DNA of 38,362 nt from Bacteroidota bacterium (GCA_023251755.1 JAHEYF010000019.1:22648-61009); one strand, 5' to 3'; shown: positions 18,391-26,630, numbered from the stretch's first letter. Translations and numbers: made by a program. The notes: generated by a model from the letters alone, not told the origin.

Positions 18391-19155
18391 TTAATTGTGG
18401 GCCACTATTAATTTTTTAGTGCTGATTGTTTTATCGTTTACATGCAGGGAGTATACGTAAACCCCGTCCGAAAGGTTCGTTAAATCAATATTTGCTTTTC
18501 CTTCCTGCCCCTCTAATTTAATTTCTTTTACCAACGAGCCTATTGTGTTGTATATTTTAAGGCTTGCATTTTCGGGCAAAGTGGCGAAATCATATTTTAG
18601 TGTAGCCGTAGCAGACACCGGGTTGGGACTGATAGCCCCCGTTGCAAAATGTTTAGTCCCGGCACTTTGAATACCGGTTGGAGTTACAATATAAGTAATG
18701 GTAAAGGACGAGGAATCAGTCGGATTATTCACATTAAAGGCACAGTAGCGCACTATGTATGTTCCAAGACAAGTGCCTGCATCAATATCAGCTGTTAAAG
18801 CGTGATCGTTTCCATGCCCATTTAATTCCCCTGCAGTTAGTGGTATAACACTCATACTCACAGCTACCATTGGCGGGTAACAGGTGTTGGCATCGCAAAA
18901 ATGAATTCCGTTGGGAGTGGCACAGCCGGCAGGACTGCTTACAAGTGTTTTACGGATTTTATAATTCAGCGAAGAAGCGGATATATTTTTGACGTCCATA
19001 AAAAAATGGTCCCAGTCGTCAACACCTGCATCTTCATACAGGGTGTAATTGGCCTGTGCCGGCACCGAAGTACCATGTTCAAGAAACTGTAAGCTTTGTG
19101 CTTTTGCACTATTTAGTGCGGCAACAAGCATGAATAGGAATGTAATTTTTTTCAT
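18391..19155 (-). CDS. T9SS-sorted secreted protein, paralogue 2 of a four-gene array
   Basis: I place the start at ATG 19155, giving MKKITFLFMLVAALNSAKAQ as signal peptide; an upstream in-frame start at 19206 would add 17 non-signal residues. The mature protein starts SLQFLEHGTSVPAQANYTLY. Compared with its three siblings it is the divergent copy: DCCGTY has become TCLGTY and NCTG has become TPTG, so two cysteines are lost together, while a new one appears in RYCAF. The C-terminal sorting domain is intact (ISPNPVSATATLKYDF to DGVYVYSLHVNDKTISTKKLIVAHN). The N-terminal domain is unrecognised. Exported by Sec then T9SS (inferred from the CTD). Confidence 0.88.
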   Translation of the reverse strand: MKKITFLFMLVAALNSAKAQSLQFLEHGTSVPAQANYTLYEDAGVDDWDHFFMDVKNISASSLNYKIRKTLVSSPAGCATPNGIHFCDANTCYPPMVAVSMSVIPLTAGELNGHGNDHALTADIDAGTCLGTYIVRYCAFNVNNPTDSSSFTITYIVTPTGIQSAGTKHFATGAISPNPVSATATLKYDFATLPENASLKIYNTIGSLVKEIKLEGQEGKANIDLTNLSDGVYVYSLHVNDKTISTKKLIVAHN

Positions 19156-19306
19156 AAGATTAATTTTTATTGGTGGTGATACCTGAAAAGTTCTACGCTT
19201 GCGCATTGCTTTTTACAAATTAAGGAAACAGACACTCTTTTATCCACCTAAAATAGCTTAAAAGTTACAGGTCATATTCTGATTTTATTGAGAACAGCCC
19301 TTCACA

Positions 19307-19338
19307 CAAAAGCCACAGCTTGTGCTGTGGCTTTTGTA
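19307..19338 (-). terminator. Hairpin after cargo paralogue 3
   Basis: Perfect 14-bp stem with a 4-base loop: ACAAAAGCCACAGC (19307-19320), then GCTGTGGCTTTTGT (19325-19338). It lies 21 bases beyond the stop of paralogue 3 (19359, minus). Its sequence is nearly the same as the hairpin after paralogue 4. There is no long T run outside the stem. Confidence 0.75.
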
Positions 19339-19358
19339 TTGTTAAATAACAGCATTTC

Positions 19359-20117
19359 TCAATGCGCTACAATTAATTTTTTAGTGCTGATTATTTTGTC
19401 GTTTACGTGTAAAGAGTAAAAATAAATTCCATCCGAAAGATCTGTTACATCAATGACTGCTTTGCCTTCCTGTCCTTCTAATTTAACTTCTTTCACCATG
19501 GAACCTATTGTATTGTAAATTTTAACAAGGGCATTTCCCGGAGCAGTTGGAAATTCGTATTTCAATACGGCTGCACCCGAAGCTGGATTGGGGCTTGCAG
19601 CACTCAGTTCAAAATTTTTGAAGGGGTTTTTTATTCCATTGGTACAATTGGTAACAATGTAGGTGATGTTTACACTTACGCTGTCGTTGGCATTTGTTAC
19701 ATCGTATACTTTGTAACGCACCAGGTAGGTTCCACAGCAATCACCCTGGTCTATATGGGCGCTTAAACCATAACGGGCGGCTGAATCATTAATTATTTGC
19801 CCGGCATTGATCTGAAGGTTGTGAGCGCTGATGTTCTGCGTGTTGCTGTAACAATTCTGAGCATCACAAAATTTAATATCATTCGGGGTCGCACATCCTG
19901 AAGGTGTGTTCACAATAGTTTTGCGGATTTTATAGGTTTTCATGGAAGAGGATATGTTTTTAATATCCAGTTTGAATTCATCTCCAATTGTTGCATCCAC
20001 ATTCCGGGTGTAATTGGCCTGGGCAACTGTAGAAGTTCCATGCTCCAGAAACTGGAAGCTTTGCGCCCATGCACTATTTGCAAAGGCAACAAATAATAAT
20101 AATGTAATTTTTTTCAT
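19359..20117 (-). CDS. T9SS-sorted secreted protein, paralogue 3 of a four-gene array
   Basis: The start is best placed at ATG 20117, giving MKKITLLLFVAFANSAWAQ; the frame extends to 20174 but those extra 19 residues precede the signal peptide and overlap the predicted promoter at 20139-20168. The mature part starts SFQFLEHGTSTVAQANYTRN and keeps all six cysteines (GC, FCDA, NC, DCCGTY, NCTN). The C-terminal ~80 residues are the sorting domain (ASPNPASGAAVLKYEF, VKIYNTIGSMVKEVKLEG, SLHVNDKIISTKKLIVAH). It has its own promoter and hairpin, unlike paralogue 1. Function of the N-terminal domain unknown. Confidence 0.88.
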   Translation of the reverse strand: MKKITLLLFVAFANSAWAQSFQFLEHGTSTVAQANYTRNVDATIGDEFKLDIKNISSSMKTYKIRKTIVNTPSGCATPNDIKFCDAQNCYSNTQNISAHNLQINAGQIINDSAARYGLSAHIDQGDCCGTYLVRYKVYDVTNANDSVSVNITYIVTNCTNGIKNPFKNFELSAASPNPASGAAVLKYEFPTAPGNALVKIYNTIGSMVKEVKLEGQEGKAVIDVTDLSDGIYFYSLHVNDKIISTKKLIVAH

Positions 20118-20138
20118 TGGTGGTGGTTTTGGTTTGGG

Positions 20139-20168
20139 CGAAAATATTGTTTTACTTAAAAAAATCAA
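20139..20168 (-). promoter_or_regulatory. Candidate promoter of cargo paralogue 3
   Basis: On the minus strand: TTG (20168-20166), 19 bases, then TATTTTCG (20146-20139), one base from TAnnTTTG. The start point would lie near 20133, leaving a short leader before the ATG at 20117. Confidence 0.45.
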
Positions 20169-20209
20169 ATGCAAATTGGTTCAAAAATTACCTGAATTAC
20201 ATGCATGCT

Positions 20210-20258
20210 GTTACAACACAAAAGCCACAGCTTGTGCCATGGCTTTTTGTGTTGTAAC
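20210..20258. terminator. Long hairpin after cargo paralogue 4
   Basis: GTTACAACACAAAAGCCA (20210-20227) pairs with its complement ending at 20258, with a one-base bulge (five instead of four T). Its core, ACAAAAGCCACAGCTTGTGC, is shared with the hairpin at 19307. It lies 13 bases past the stop of paralogue 4 and can form on either strand. Confidence 0.75.
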
Positions 20259-20270
20259 AGTATAAACTGA

Positions 20271-21026
20271 TTAGTGAGCCACCACTAATTTTTTAGTGTT
20301 GATTACTTTATCGTTCACGTTTAAAGAGTAAAAATAAATTCCGTCCGAAAAAGTTGTTGCATCAATCACTGCTTTTCCTTCTGAGCCTTCTAATTTAATT
20401 TCTTTCACCAGGGAACCTACCATGTTGTAAACTTTAATGCTGGCATTTTCAGGAGTTGAATAAAAATCATATTTCAAAGTTGCCAAAGCCGAAACAGGAT
20501 TAGGGCTTGCAGTACCAAGTTCAAACGCTTTGTGCGAATTACTAATGCCGGTACAGTTAGACACCATGTAGGTAATTGTAAAACTGGTAGAATCGTTTGC
20601 ATTTGCAGTGTTAAATGCGGTATAACGCACTACATAAGTTCCACAGCAATCGCCCGGATCGATGTCTGCTTTTAACGCATACCCCGATGAGGCGCCAACA
20701 GTTTGATTGGCTGCAATCTGAAGATTTGTAGCACTCAGTGTTCCGTTTGGCGGATAACAATTCATAGCGTCGCAAAAATGAATTGAATTTAAACTGGAGC
20801 AACCACTTGGGCTGGTAAGTATTCGCTTACGGATTTTATACGTAAAAGAGTTAGAGGTCAGGTTTTTGAGGTCCATGTCCAGCGCATCCCCCACCTGTCC
20901 GTCTACATTTTTATTGTAGTTAGCAGGGGCAGCTGTAGATGTTCCGTGTTCAACAAACTGCAGGCTTTGCCCGAAAGCAAAGGTTCCTGCCAGGGCAAAA
21001 AATAATGTTGTAGCTATTCTTTTCAT
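20271..21026 (-). CDS. T9SS-sorted secreted protein, paralogue 4 of a four-gene array
   Basis: The 251-residue product has the signal peptide MKRIATTLFFALAGTFAFGQ, then SLQFVEHGTSTAAPANYNKN. Six cysteines sit as in paralogues 1 and 3 (GC, FCDA, NC, DCCGTY, NCTG), probably forming disulfides after export. Residues ~175-251 are the type A sorting domain (ASPNPVSALATLKYDF, IKVYNMVGSLVKEIKLEG, DGIYFYSLNVNDKVINTKKLVVAH). It is the most upstream gene of the minus-strand array, so it may be the first transcribed; the A/T-rich 180 bases up to the FBPase terminator must hold its promoter, which I could not pinpoint. Confidence 0.88.
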   Translation of the reverse strand: MKRIATTLFFALAGTFAFGQSLQFVEHGTSTAAPANYNKNVDGQVGDALDMDLKNLTSNSFTYKIRKRILTSPSGCSSLNSIHFCDAMNCYPPNGTLSATNLQIAANQTVGASSGYALKADIDPGDCCGTYVVRYTAFNTANANDSTSFTITYMVSNCTGISNSHKAFELGTASPNPVSALATLKYDFYSTPENASIKVYNMVGSLVKEIKLEGSEGKAVIDATTFSDGIYFYSLNVNDKVINTKKLVVAH

Positions 21027-21149
21027 ACTCTTTGGTTTAAGTGTTTTATACTGCTTAATGAAATGAAAGTTTCATTTTAGCTGTTGTAAATATATACTAT
21101 CGTTTCTCTAAAATCAATTGAGAAATAGAGATATTATTAGCTTTGGCAT

Positions 21150-21178
21150 AAAAAAAAGCAAGGCCCTGAGGGCCTTGC
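21150..21178 (-). terminator. Rho-independent terminator of FBPase
   Basis: On the minus strand a perfect 9-bp stem GCAAGGCCC / GGGCCTTGC with a 3-base loop (21158-21178) runs into eight T (21157-21150). It begins 28 bases after the stop at 21207. Confidence 0.92.
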
Positions 21179-21206
21179 CGCAATATGAATAGAGCAAATG
21201 AATCGA

Positions 21207-22220
21207 TTACACTGCCTTTTCTGCATATAAGTGCATAAACTCCATGGCTTTTTCTACCATGTCGGAGCAACCAATAAATAATGAAGTGCGCTGGTGCAAT
21301 TCTTTTATTTCTTTGTCCATGATCCTTGTTTTACCATCGGTGGCTTTGCCTCCGGCCTGCTCCACTATAAAAGCCAAAGGGTTGCATTCATACAGCAATC
21401 TTAATTTTCCTTTCGGCGATTTTGTTGTGGTAGGGTAAATATAAACACCACCCACAATTAAATTGCGGTGAATATCGGCTACCCCCGATCCGATGTAACG
21501 CGAGGAATAAGGGCGGTTTGTTGCAAGGTCTTCTTCCTGGCAATATTTAATGTATTTTTTTACTCCTTCCGGAAAATGAAGGTAATTGCCTTCGTTAATG
21601 GAATAAATCACACCTGTTTCGGGCATTTTCATTTCGGGGTGCGAAAGGCAGAATTCCCCGATACTCGGATCTAAGGTAAAACCATTTACGCCTTTGCCTG
21701 TGGTGTATACCAGCATGGCCGAAGAACCGTAAATCACGTACCCGGCAGCCACTTGTTCTGTTCCTCTTTGTAAAAAATCTTCTATTGTTCCCGGGCCATT
21801 TAAAGTGGTACGGCGGTAAATAGAAAATATAGTCCCTACCGAAACGTTTACATCAATATTGGAGGAACCATCCAATGGGTCGATGGCAATCACATACCTT
21901 GCATTGGCAGAAACCTCGTTGTCGATGGGTATAATGTCTTCATTTTCTTCCGAAGCAATGGCGCAACATTCGCCACCTGCCTTTAATGCGGCGATAAATT
22001 GTTCGTTGGCAAATACGTCTAATTTTTTTACTTTTTCGCCCTGGATGTTTGTTTCCCCTGTTTCGCCTAATATTTCAACCAATCCGGCTTTATTTACTTC
22101 ACGGTTCACAATTTTAGCTGCAATGCCAATATCCCTTAATAAACGGGAAAGTTCGCCTTTGGCGTAAGGAAAATCGGCTTGTTTCTCAATGATAAATTGT
22201 CCTAATGTTTGAACTCTCAT
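21207..22220 (-). CDS. fbp: Class 1 fructose-1,6-bisphosphatase
   Basis: The product hydrolyses fructose 1,6-bisphosphate to fructose 6-phosphate and phosphate in gluconeogenesis, using divalent metal in the cytoplasm. The metal-binding signature [20 protein letters not shown] is present near residue 110, with upstream acidic [14 protein letters not shown]/substrate segments ([28 protein letters not shown]) and the C-terminal [20 protein letters not shown] block match the class 1 family. I place the start at ATG 22220 ([24 protein letters not shown]), the usual family N-terminus; the longer frame from 22241 would start inside the ppiD terminator. The length is then 337 residues, normal for class 1. 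It lies downstream of ppiD but is separated by that terminator. Confidence 0.96.
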   Translation of the reverse strand: MRVQTLGQFIIEKQADFPYAKGELSRLLRDIGIAAKIVNREVNKAGLVEILGETGETNIQGEKVKKLDVFANEQFIAALKAGGECCAIASEENEDIIPIDNEVSANARYVIAIDPLDGSSNIDVNVSVGTIFSIYRRTTLNGPGTIEDFLQRGTEQVAAGYVIYGSSAMLVYTTGKGVNGFTLDPSIGEFCLSHPEMKMPETGVIYSINEGNYLHFPEGVKKYIKYCQEEDLATNRPYSSRYIGSGVADIHRNLIVGGVYIYPTTTKSPKGKLRLLYECNPLAFIVEQAGGKATDGKTRIMDKEIKELHQRTSLFIGCSDMVEKAMEFMHLYAEKAV

Positions 22221-22239
22221 GGTGTTTTTGTTTAAAAGC

Positions 22240-22282
22240 AAAAGCGGCTTTCCTGTTGATTAAATAAGGATGAGCCGCTTTT
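22240..22282 (-). terminator. Hairpin terminator between ppiD-like gene and fbp
   Basis: A 10-bp stem pairs AAAAGCGGCT (22240-22249) with AGCCGCTTTT (22273-22282) around a 23-base loop. It starts 20 bases past the ppiD-like stop (22303), and on the minus strand the stem itself ends in four T. It supports the shorter fbp start. Confidence 0.8.
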
Positions 22283-22302
22283 AACTGCGTTTAATTTATG
22301 GG

Positions 22303-24492
22303 TTAAAAATCATACTTCGCTTTGTGGTCCTCGATATTGGCCATTGCCTTTAAGGCTTCGGTTACTTCATAGTCAACACGCGACGAAAGTGAGATGGCTG
22401 AACTTTTTTTGGTGTCCTTGTAATCTTTTACAGGGGTTTCTTTTACCGATTCCACTTCCACCACAAAAACGCCTGCCTGGCCTTTGGTTGGTTTAGAAAG
22501 GGTGTTTGGTTTTAAAACGCTGGCTATTCCACAAAATGCGTCTTCACGACCGACACCGGTAACAGAATAACTACTAAACAATAAATTTTCGGAACGCTCG
22601 GCCTGCACACCCATTTTTTGAGCTAAATCGTTTACTGATTTTACCCCGGACATTTTATCGCTTATTTCTTTAATAAATTGTTCTGCTTTTTTCTCCGTTT
22701 TTACTTTCAGGGTCACATCGTCTTTTACCTGTTCAAGTGTTGCGGTGCCTTTACTTTTAATGTCTGTTAAGGTAGCCACCACGTATCTGTTACCAAAGGT
22801 AAAAGGTTCTTTGTTCACGTCCCCTATAGCTGCCTCGTAGGCCCATCTTACCATTTCTTTGGGATTGTCCAAACCGGATATGCTGCGTTCGCCTTCATGA
22901 ATGTTGTCGGCAATGCGTTTGTTTAGTTTTTGATCTTCGGCGGCTTTGGTAAATAATTCTTTGCTGGTGTTTTTTCCTGCAAATTCACTGGCCTGGGCAA
23001 AGTATGTTCTGCGGGTTTCATCGCTTGGCTCAATTTTACGGGTAATGGTGGCTAAGGAATATTTTTTTTGCTGGCCTTTGCTTACATCCAATACTTCCAT
23101 AATGTGAAAACCAAAATTTGATTCAACCACCGCTAAATCTCCTTTTTTACCGGTTAAACCAAATGTCTTGAACGATTCCACAAATCCACTGTTGTCGTTC
23201 AACCAGCCGTAATTGCCATCTTTCCCCATCCACTCTGTTTTACCCGGCTGTTCTTTTTTACCGCCGTCATCAGAGTATGTTTTTACAAAATCAGCAAATT
23301 TTTTGTTTTCTTTTTTCAATACCAGCAATAAACTATCGGCTAATTTTTTAGCCTGGTCTTTTGATCGTTTTACATCCTGTGAAGCACCAGATCCTGCATA
23401 AGCAAGCAGTATGTGGCGCACTTTCGCTGAGTCGAGGATTGAATTTGAACCTATTAATTTGGTTACTTTAACGGTGTTGTTTTCCTGGTAAGGGCCGTAA
23501 ACGGTTCCGTTTGGAGCGGTGTATACGCTTGAATCAATTTCGGGGCTGATTTGTCCTTTTTTAACCGAAGCGATGTCAATTCTTGATTCTTCATTTTCGG
23601 CCTGCATCAGGGCTGAATCTTCTGCTGCTGTTGTTGTTTTTTTAAACGATTCAGCAATCAAAGACAGGTCCTTTTTAATATTTTGAATATCTCCTTCCGA
23701 AGCTACGGCGTCCCACACCAGGTATTCCATTTTGCGGCTTGTTTCTTCGTTTTTAAACATGTACTGGTGTTCGTTGTAATATTTCTGAATTTCTTCATCG
23801 CTTACCTTCATTGTTGAATCAGCTACAGCATTAAAACGTTTCATTACAAACTTCACATTCATTGAGCGGGTTTGCGCTGCATAATCCAATTTAGCCTGGC
23901 TGGTGGTTACATACAAACCTTTTTTAATTAAAGCATTGTATTTTTCGTTGGTTCTGATCTCTTTCACCTGCTCTTCCAAAGCTGCCCATGATTTTTCCTG
24001 TTCAGGCTGCATTTGTTGCACCAGGGTATTTAATTTATTGATGTCGAGTGTACCGTCCGGTTTGGCAAACTGGGGGTTTACTTTTCCGGTCTGGCGGTCG
24101 GTAAACTGCTGCATTACATAAGTGTGCGGGTGAACCAGCATAAGATCGGTCAATTCCTCTTCCGACACGGTGATGCCTAAGTTTTTATATTCTTCTTTTA
24201 TTACTTTTTCGTTTATCAGCTGGTTCCAGGTCTGGTCAATAATCATTTGTTTGGTCTGATCATCTACCTGCTGGCCTCCCTTTTGGTACATGGCAACTGT
24301 TTCATTTACTTTCTGGCCAAATTCCTGTGCCCCGATATCGGAGCCGGCAATGGTACCAATGGAACGTTCGTTGGTTCCGAATAAAGTACTGCCACTGCTT
24401 AATGCACTTTGCAATACAAATAAAACAAGGGCTAAACCGATGATACCAACTAATAAACCGGTTTTGTTACGAATTTTTTCTAAAACACTCAT
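22303..24492 (-). CDS. ppiD: PpiD/SurA-like periplasmic peptidyl-prolyl isomerase
   Basis: The 729-residue product has one N-terminal membrane segment (residues ~12-30, LLVGIIGLALVLFVLQSAL), then a SurA_N-type chaperone region (~45-250) rich in helices (IDQTWNQLINEKVIKEEYKNLGITVSEEEL). A parvulin-type rotamase domain spans ~355-465, with SAKVRHILLAY at its start and GDLAVVESNFGFHIMEVLD at its end, and a second helical chaperone region follows. This is the PpiD layout: anchored in the inner membrane, facing the periplasm, helping fold exported proteins as they leave Sec. In this window that could include barrels and T9SS cargo (inference). A perfect -7 box lies just upstream, and it ends at its own hairpin. 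Confidence 0.92.
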   Translation of the reverse strand: MSVLEKIRNKTGLLVGIIGLALVLFVLQSALSSGSTLFGTNERSIGTIAGSDIGAQEFGQKVNETVAMYQKGGQQVDDQTKQMIIDQTWNQLINEKVIKEEYKNLGITVSEEELTDLMLVHPHTYVMQQFTDRQTGKVNPQFAKPDGTLDINKLNTLVQQMQPEQEKSWAALEEQVKEIRTNEKYNALIKKGLYVTTSQAKLDYAAQTRSMNVKFVMKRFNAVADSTMKVSDEEIQKYYNEHQYMFKNEETSRKMEYLVWDAVASEGDIQNIKKDLSLIAESFKKTTTAAEDSALMQAENEESRIDIASVKKGQISPEIDSSVYTAPNGTVYGPYQENNTVKVTKLIGSNSILDSAKVRHILLAYAGSGASQDVKRSKDQAKKLADSLLLVLKKENKKFADFVKTYSDDGGKKEQPGKTEWMGKDGNYGWLNDNSGFVESFKTFGLTGKKGDLAVVESNFGFHIMEVLDVSKGQQKKYSLATITRKIEPSDETRRTYFAQASEFAGKNTSKELFTKAAEDQKLNKRIADNIHEGERSISGLDNPKEMVRWAYEAAIGDVNKEPFTFGNRYVVATLTDIKSKGTATLEQVKDDVTLKVKTEKKAEQFIKEISDKMSGVKSVNDLAQKMGVQAERSENLLFSSYSVTGVGREDAFCGIASVLKPNTLSKPTKGQAGVFVVEVESVKETPVKDYKDTKKSSAISLSSRVDYEVTEALKAMANIEDHKAKYDF

Positions 24493-24510
24493 AGTTAAAA
24501 ATTAAGGCTG

Positions 24511-24518
24511 CAAATATA
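24511..24518 (-). promoter_or_regulatory. -7 box upstream of the ppiD-like gene
   Basis: Minus-strand TATATTTG (24518-24511) matches TAnnTTTG exactly, 18 bases before the ATG at 24492. No TTG is seen at the expected -33 distance. Confidence 0.4.
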
Positions 24519-24542
24519 TGGATTTTTTTAAATATTAAGCAG

Positions 24543-24612
24543 TATTGAGTAGTTAGATGTGAGATCTGAGATGTGAGTATAGAGATATTAGATGTGAGGT
24601 ATTAGATATGAG
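24543..24612. repeat. Heptamer-phased array, locus E
   Basis: Ten consecutive 7-base words, each ending AG, fill 24543-24612 exactly in phase: TATTGAG, TAGTTAG, ATGTGAG, ATCTGAG, ATGTGAG, TATAGAG, ATATTAG, ATGTGAG, GTATTAG, ATATGAG. Unlike most other loci it has a single arm here with no complementary partner. It lies 3' of the 83-aa gene and 5' of ppiD, both on the minus strand. Confidence 0.75.
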
Positions 24613-24658
24613 AGGGGAGGATGAAGAATTTAGGACTGTAGAAATTAGAATTTAGAGT

Positions 24659-24910
24659 TTACAAATTGGGATTTTGCCCCTGTTTTTGCTCCTGTTCGCG
24701 GACTTCGTAGCGTTTTCGCATACGTTTTTTAAAGGAATAAAAAAGGCCGGAAAGAAAAGTGAGGGCCAAAAAGTAAATGGCCTGTTCGCGGTTACCGGTT
24801 AAAAGTGAATAAACGGTTAATATGACAGATACAGCGGCGAAAAATAACCAGAGGTATTCGTTTATACGAACTATTTTGGAATAATTGGGAGGGGCGGGCC
24901 TGGAACTCAT
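24659..24910 (-). CDS. Small two-helix membrane protein
   Basis: An 83-residue product with two hydrophobic segments (residues ~20-39 WLFFAAVSVILTVYSLL and ~45-62 AIYFLALTFLSGLFYSF) and a strongly basic, polar C-terminus (KKRMRKRYEVREQEQKQ). The positive charges predict a cytoplasmic tail. I do not recognise a named family. It is supported as a gene by membrane topology, an ATG start and perfect TAnnTTTG boxes just upstream, and by filling the space between the LuxE-like gene and ppiD on the same strand. Confidence 0.75.
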   Translation of the reverse strand: MSSRPAPPNYSKIVRINEYLWLFFAAVSVILTVYSLLTGNREQAIYFLALTFLSGLFYSFKKRMRKRYEVREQEQKQGQNPNL

Positions 24911-24937
24911 GTTTTTTGAATTGTGAAATCAAAGGTA

Positions 24938-24945
24938 CAAAGATA
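24938..24945 (-). promoter_or_regulatory. -7 box upstream of the 83-aa membrane protein
   Basis: Minus-strand TATCTTTG (24945-24938) is an exact TAnnTTTG; a second exact match, TACCTTTG, sits at 24937-24930. Both are 20-35 bases from the ATG at 24910. No clear -33 TTG. Confidence 0.4.
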
Positions 24946-24988
24946 TTTTAAAAGGAATGTGCATTAATTTGCACAGGATTAGCTTCGG

Positions 24989-25972
24989 TTAACTGACCAA
25001 AAGGTTGCAACCCCTGATATCACTGTTATCGAAACGGCCCAGGATTTCAAATTTTCCATCGGGATGGATTTTCCCCAGGTCTTTTGTAGCAATAAAGGAG
25101 CAGGAATAAACATTGGCCAGGTCAATCACATTCATTCCGCCTGTACGGCCAGGGTCCAGGTATTGAAGGGGGTCGTTCATTCCCCTTATCATCACTTTCA
25201 TCCAGGGAGGGCAGGTAAAAACCCCGTCACCATTGCTATAGGCCTGCGAGAGCAATTCCGTCATCCCGTATTCGGAGTGCACGCTTGTTATTTTCATTTT
25301 TTGTTTCAGGTATCCGTGCAGTTCTTCCCGCAGCATTTCGGGGCGTTTGCCTTTCATCCCACCGGTTTCCATCACAATGCAATGTTCACCCGGTTCACAG
25401 CCCATCTCCGCCAAATCCATTAAAGCATAAGTAACTCCCAGCAAAAGCACAGCTTGTTGTTGCGCCTTTAACTGCTTGATTTTTTGTACGAGCTCGGAAT
25501 AGTTGTGCATATAAAAACCACTGTCGGGGTGCCCGGAAGCCTTTATCAGGTTATCGGCCATGTATACCAACGAGGAGCCTTCGCGTTCGAGATAAGAGGG
25601 CAACAAGGCCAATACACAATGCTTTGAAATGTCCCCATAAAACCTTTCGAAACAGCTGCTGAAACTTTTTTCGTACAGGTTTAAGTCGGCCACATAATGT
25701 TTGGAAGTGAGGGCGCCTGTGGTTCCGCTGCTCGTAAATACCTTTTGAGGCTCCCCTGCTCCAATGTATACTTTGTGGTGTTTAAACAATTCAACAGGCA
25801 TAAACGGAATATCACTAACAGCAACAATATCAGTAGCTTTAACCCTTAAATATTGCAGAAATGCCCTGTACACCGGGTTGTATTCAGCCTGAAAATAAAA
25901 CAGTTCCAGTGCAATTTTTTCAAAGCCTGCTGCGTTATTGATGTTAAAAATATGTTGGGGATCTATTTTCAA
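24989..25972 (-). CDS. LuxE-like acyl-protein synthetase/acyltransferase family protein
   Basis: The product carries the adenylate-forming motif FTSSGTTG and later blocks (SEYGMTELLSQAYS, ATKDLGKIHPDGKFEILGRFDNSDIRGCN) matching the LuxE/acyl-protein synthetase family, related to the AMP-binding superfamily but shorter. LuxE activates a fatty acid as acyl-AMP and transfers it to a cysteine; here there is no luxCD partner, so the substrate is unknown. The frame is open to a TTG at 26005, but that codon lies inside a perfect -7 box (26010-26003). The first good alternative is TTG at 25972 (LKIDPQHIFNINN), giving 328 residues with a ~25-base leader. There is no in-frame ATG before residue ~70, so a non-ATG start is needed. 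Cytoplasmic. Confidence 0.85.
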   Translation of the reverse strand: MKIDPQHIFNINNAAGFEKIALELFYFQAEYNPVYRAFLQYLRVKATDIVAVSDIPFMPVELFKHHKVYIGAGEPQKVFTSSGTTGALTSKHYVADLNLYEKSFSSCFERFYGDISKHCVLALLPSYLEREGSSLVYMADNLIKASGHPDSGFYMHNYSELVQKIKQLKAQQQAVLLLGVTYALMDLAEMGCEPGEHCIVMETGGMKGKRPEMLREELHGYLKQKMKITSVHSEYGMTELLSQAYSNGDGVFTCPPWMKVMIRGMNDPLQYLDPGRTGGMNVIDLANVYSCSFIATKDLGKIHPDGKFEILGRFDNSDIRGCNLLVS

Positions 25973-26002
25973 TGCCTGGTGGATGCGAATTCTAATGTGC
26001 CG

Positions 26003-26010
26003 CAAATTTA
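26003..26010 (-). promoter_or_regulatory. -7 box of the LuxE-like gene
   Basis: Minus-strand TAAATTTG (26010-26003) matches TAnnTTTG exactly and overlaps the outermost possible TTG start (26005), arguing for a start further in. No clear -33 TTG. Confidence 0.4.
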
Positions 26011-26035
26011 TCGCTTACATTGCTATATCCGCTGG

Positions 26036-26064
26036 TTGAAGGTATATTTTTTTCATTACATTTG
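26036..26064 (+). promoter_or_regulatory. Promoter of the lipoprotein gene, implying almost no leader
   Basis: TTG at 26036-26038, 18 bases, then a perfect TACATTTG at 26057-26064. Both boxes and the spacing fit. The predicted start point falls at about 26068-26071, on or beside the ATG at 26070. Confidence 0.55.
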
Positions 26065-26069
26065 TTTCA

Positions 26070-26630
26070 ATGAATAAAGTTGTATTCAATATAACAGTCC
26101 TATTGTTATTGCTGACGGGTTTAAGCGCCTGTCTGAAAAAGGAAAGCTATCCCGATATTCCGGCTATTGAATACAAATCGTTTACGGCTGAAAATATGGA
26201 CAAGGCCCTGCTGGTATTTAAGTTTACCGACGGGGACGGGGACATAGGGCTGAAACCTACTGAAAACCTTACTGATTCGCTGTATTATTACAATTTATAC
26301 ATTCAAACCTATTATAAAAATTACCAGGGCATTTTTAAGGACACCACTATTTATTACCCGGTAACTTATATTGTTCATGTCCCGACTCCTTATCCCGGCC
26401 ACGACAGCACGGTGCACACCACCAAAGTGGATACGGGTTTAATACGGCAACGCATACAATTTATTGAAAACAACAACAAGGACAAAGCCCTGAAAGGCGA
26501 GATTTATGTTGACCTTTACGGTTACCGTCAAAAGACAGCCCATAAAATTATTAAGTATAAATTCTGGATGTACGACCGCGCCAAAAACAAAAGCAATGTG
26601 GTGGAGACGCCTGAGTTGATTGTTCCGTAG
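26070..26630 (+). CDS. Bacteroidota-type lipoprotein of unknown function
   Basis: The 186-residue product begins MNKVVFNITVLLLLLTGLSAC with a textbook lipobox (LSAC) and predicted lipidation at Cys21. The mature part has an acidic, possibly calcium-binding loop FTDGDGDIGLKPTENLTD near residue 52, then alternating beta strands. The acidic-loop phrase is common in Bacteroidota lipoproteins but I cannot name a function. The protein is expected on the periplasmic or outer membrane, with no +2 retention residue assessed. It diverges from the LuxE-like gene and its mRNA may be leaderless. It ends 13 bases before the locus G array. Confidence 0.82.
   Translation: MNKVVFNITVLLLLLTGLSACLKKESYPDIPAIEYKSFTAENMDKALLVFKFTDGDGDIGLKPTENLTDSLYYYNLYIQTYYKNYQGIFKDTTIYYPVTYIVHVPTPYPGHDSTVHTTKVDTGLIRQRIQFIENNNKDKALKGEIYVDLYGYRQKTAHKIIKYKFWMYDRAKNKSNVVETPELIVP

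Noticed and set aside
24543..24612. CRISPR array
   Set aside because: Words are 7 bases and contiguous, with no spacers, and no cas gene is present.
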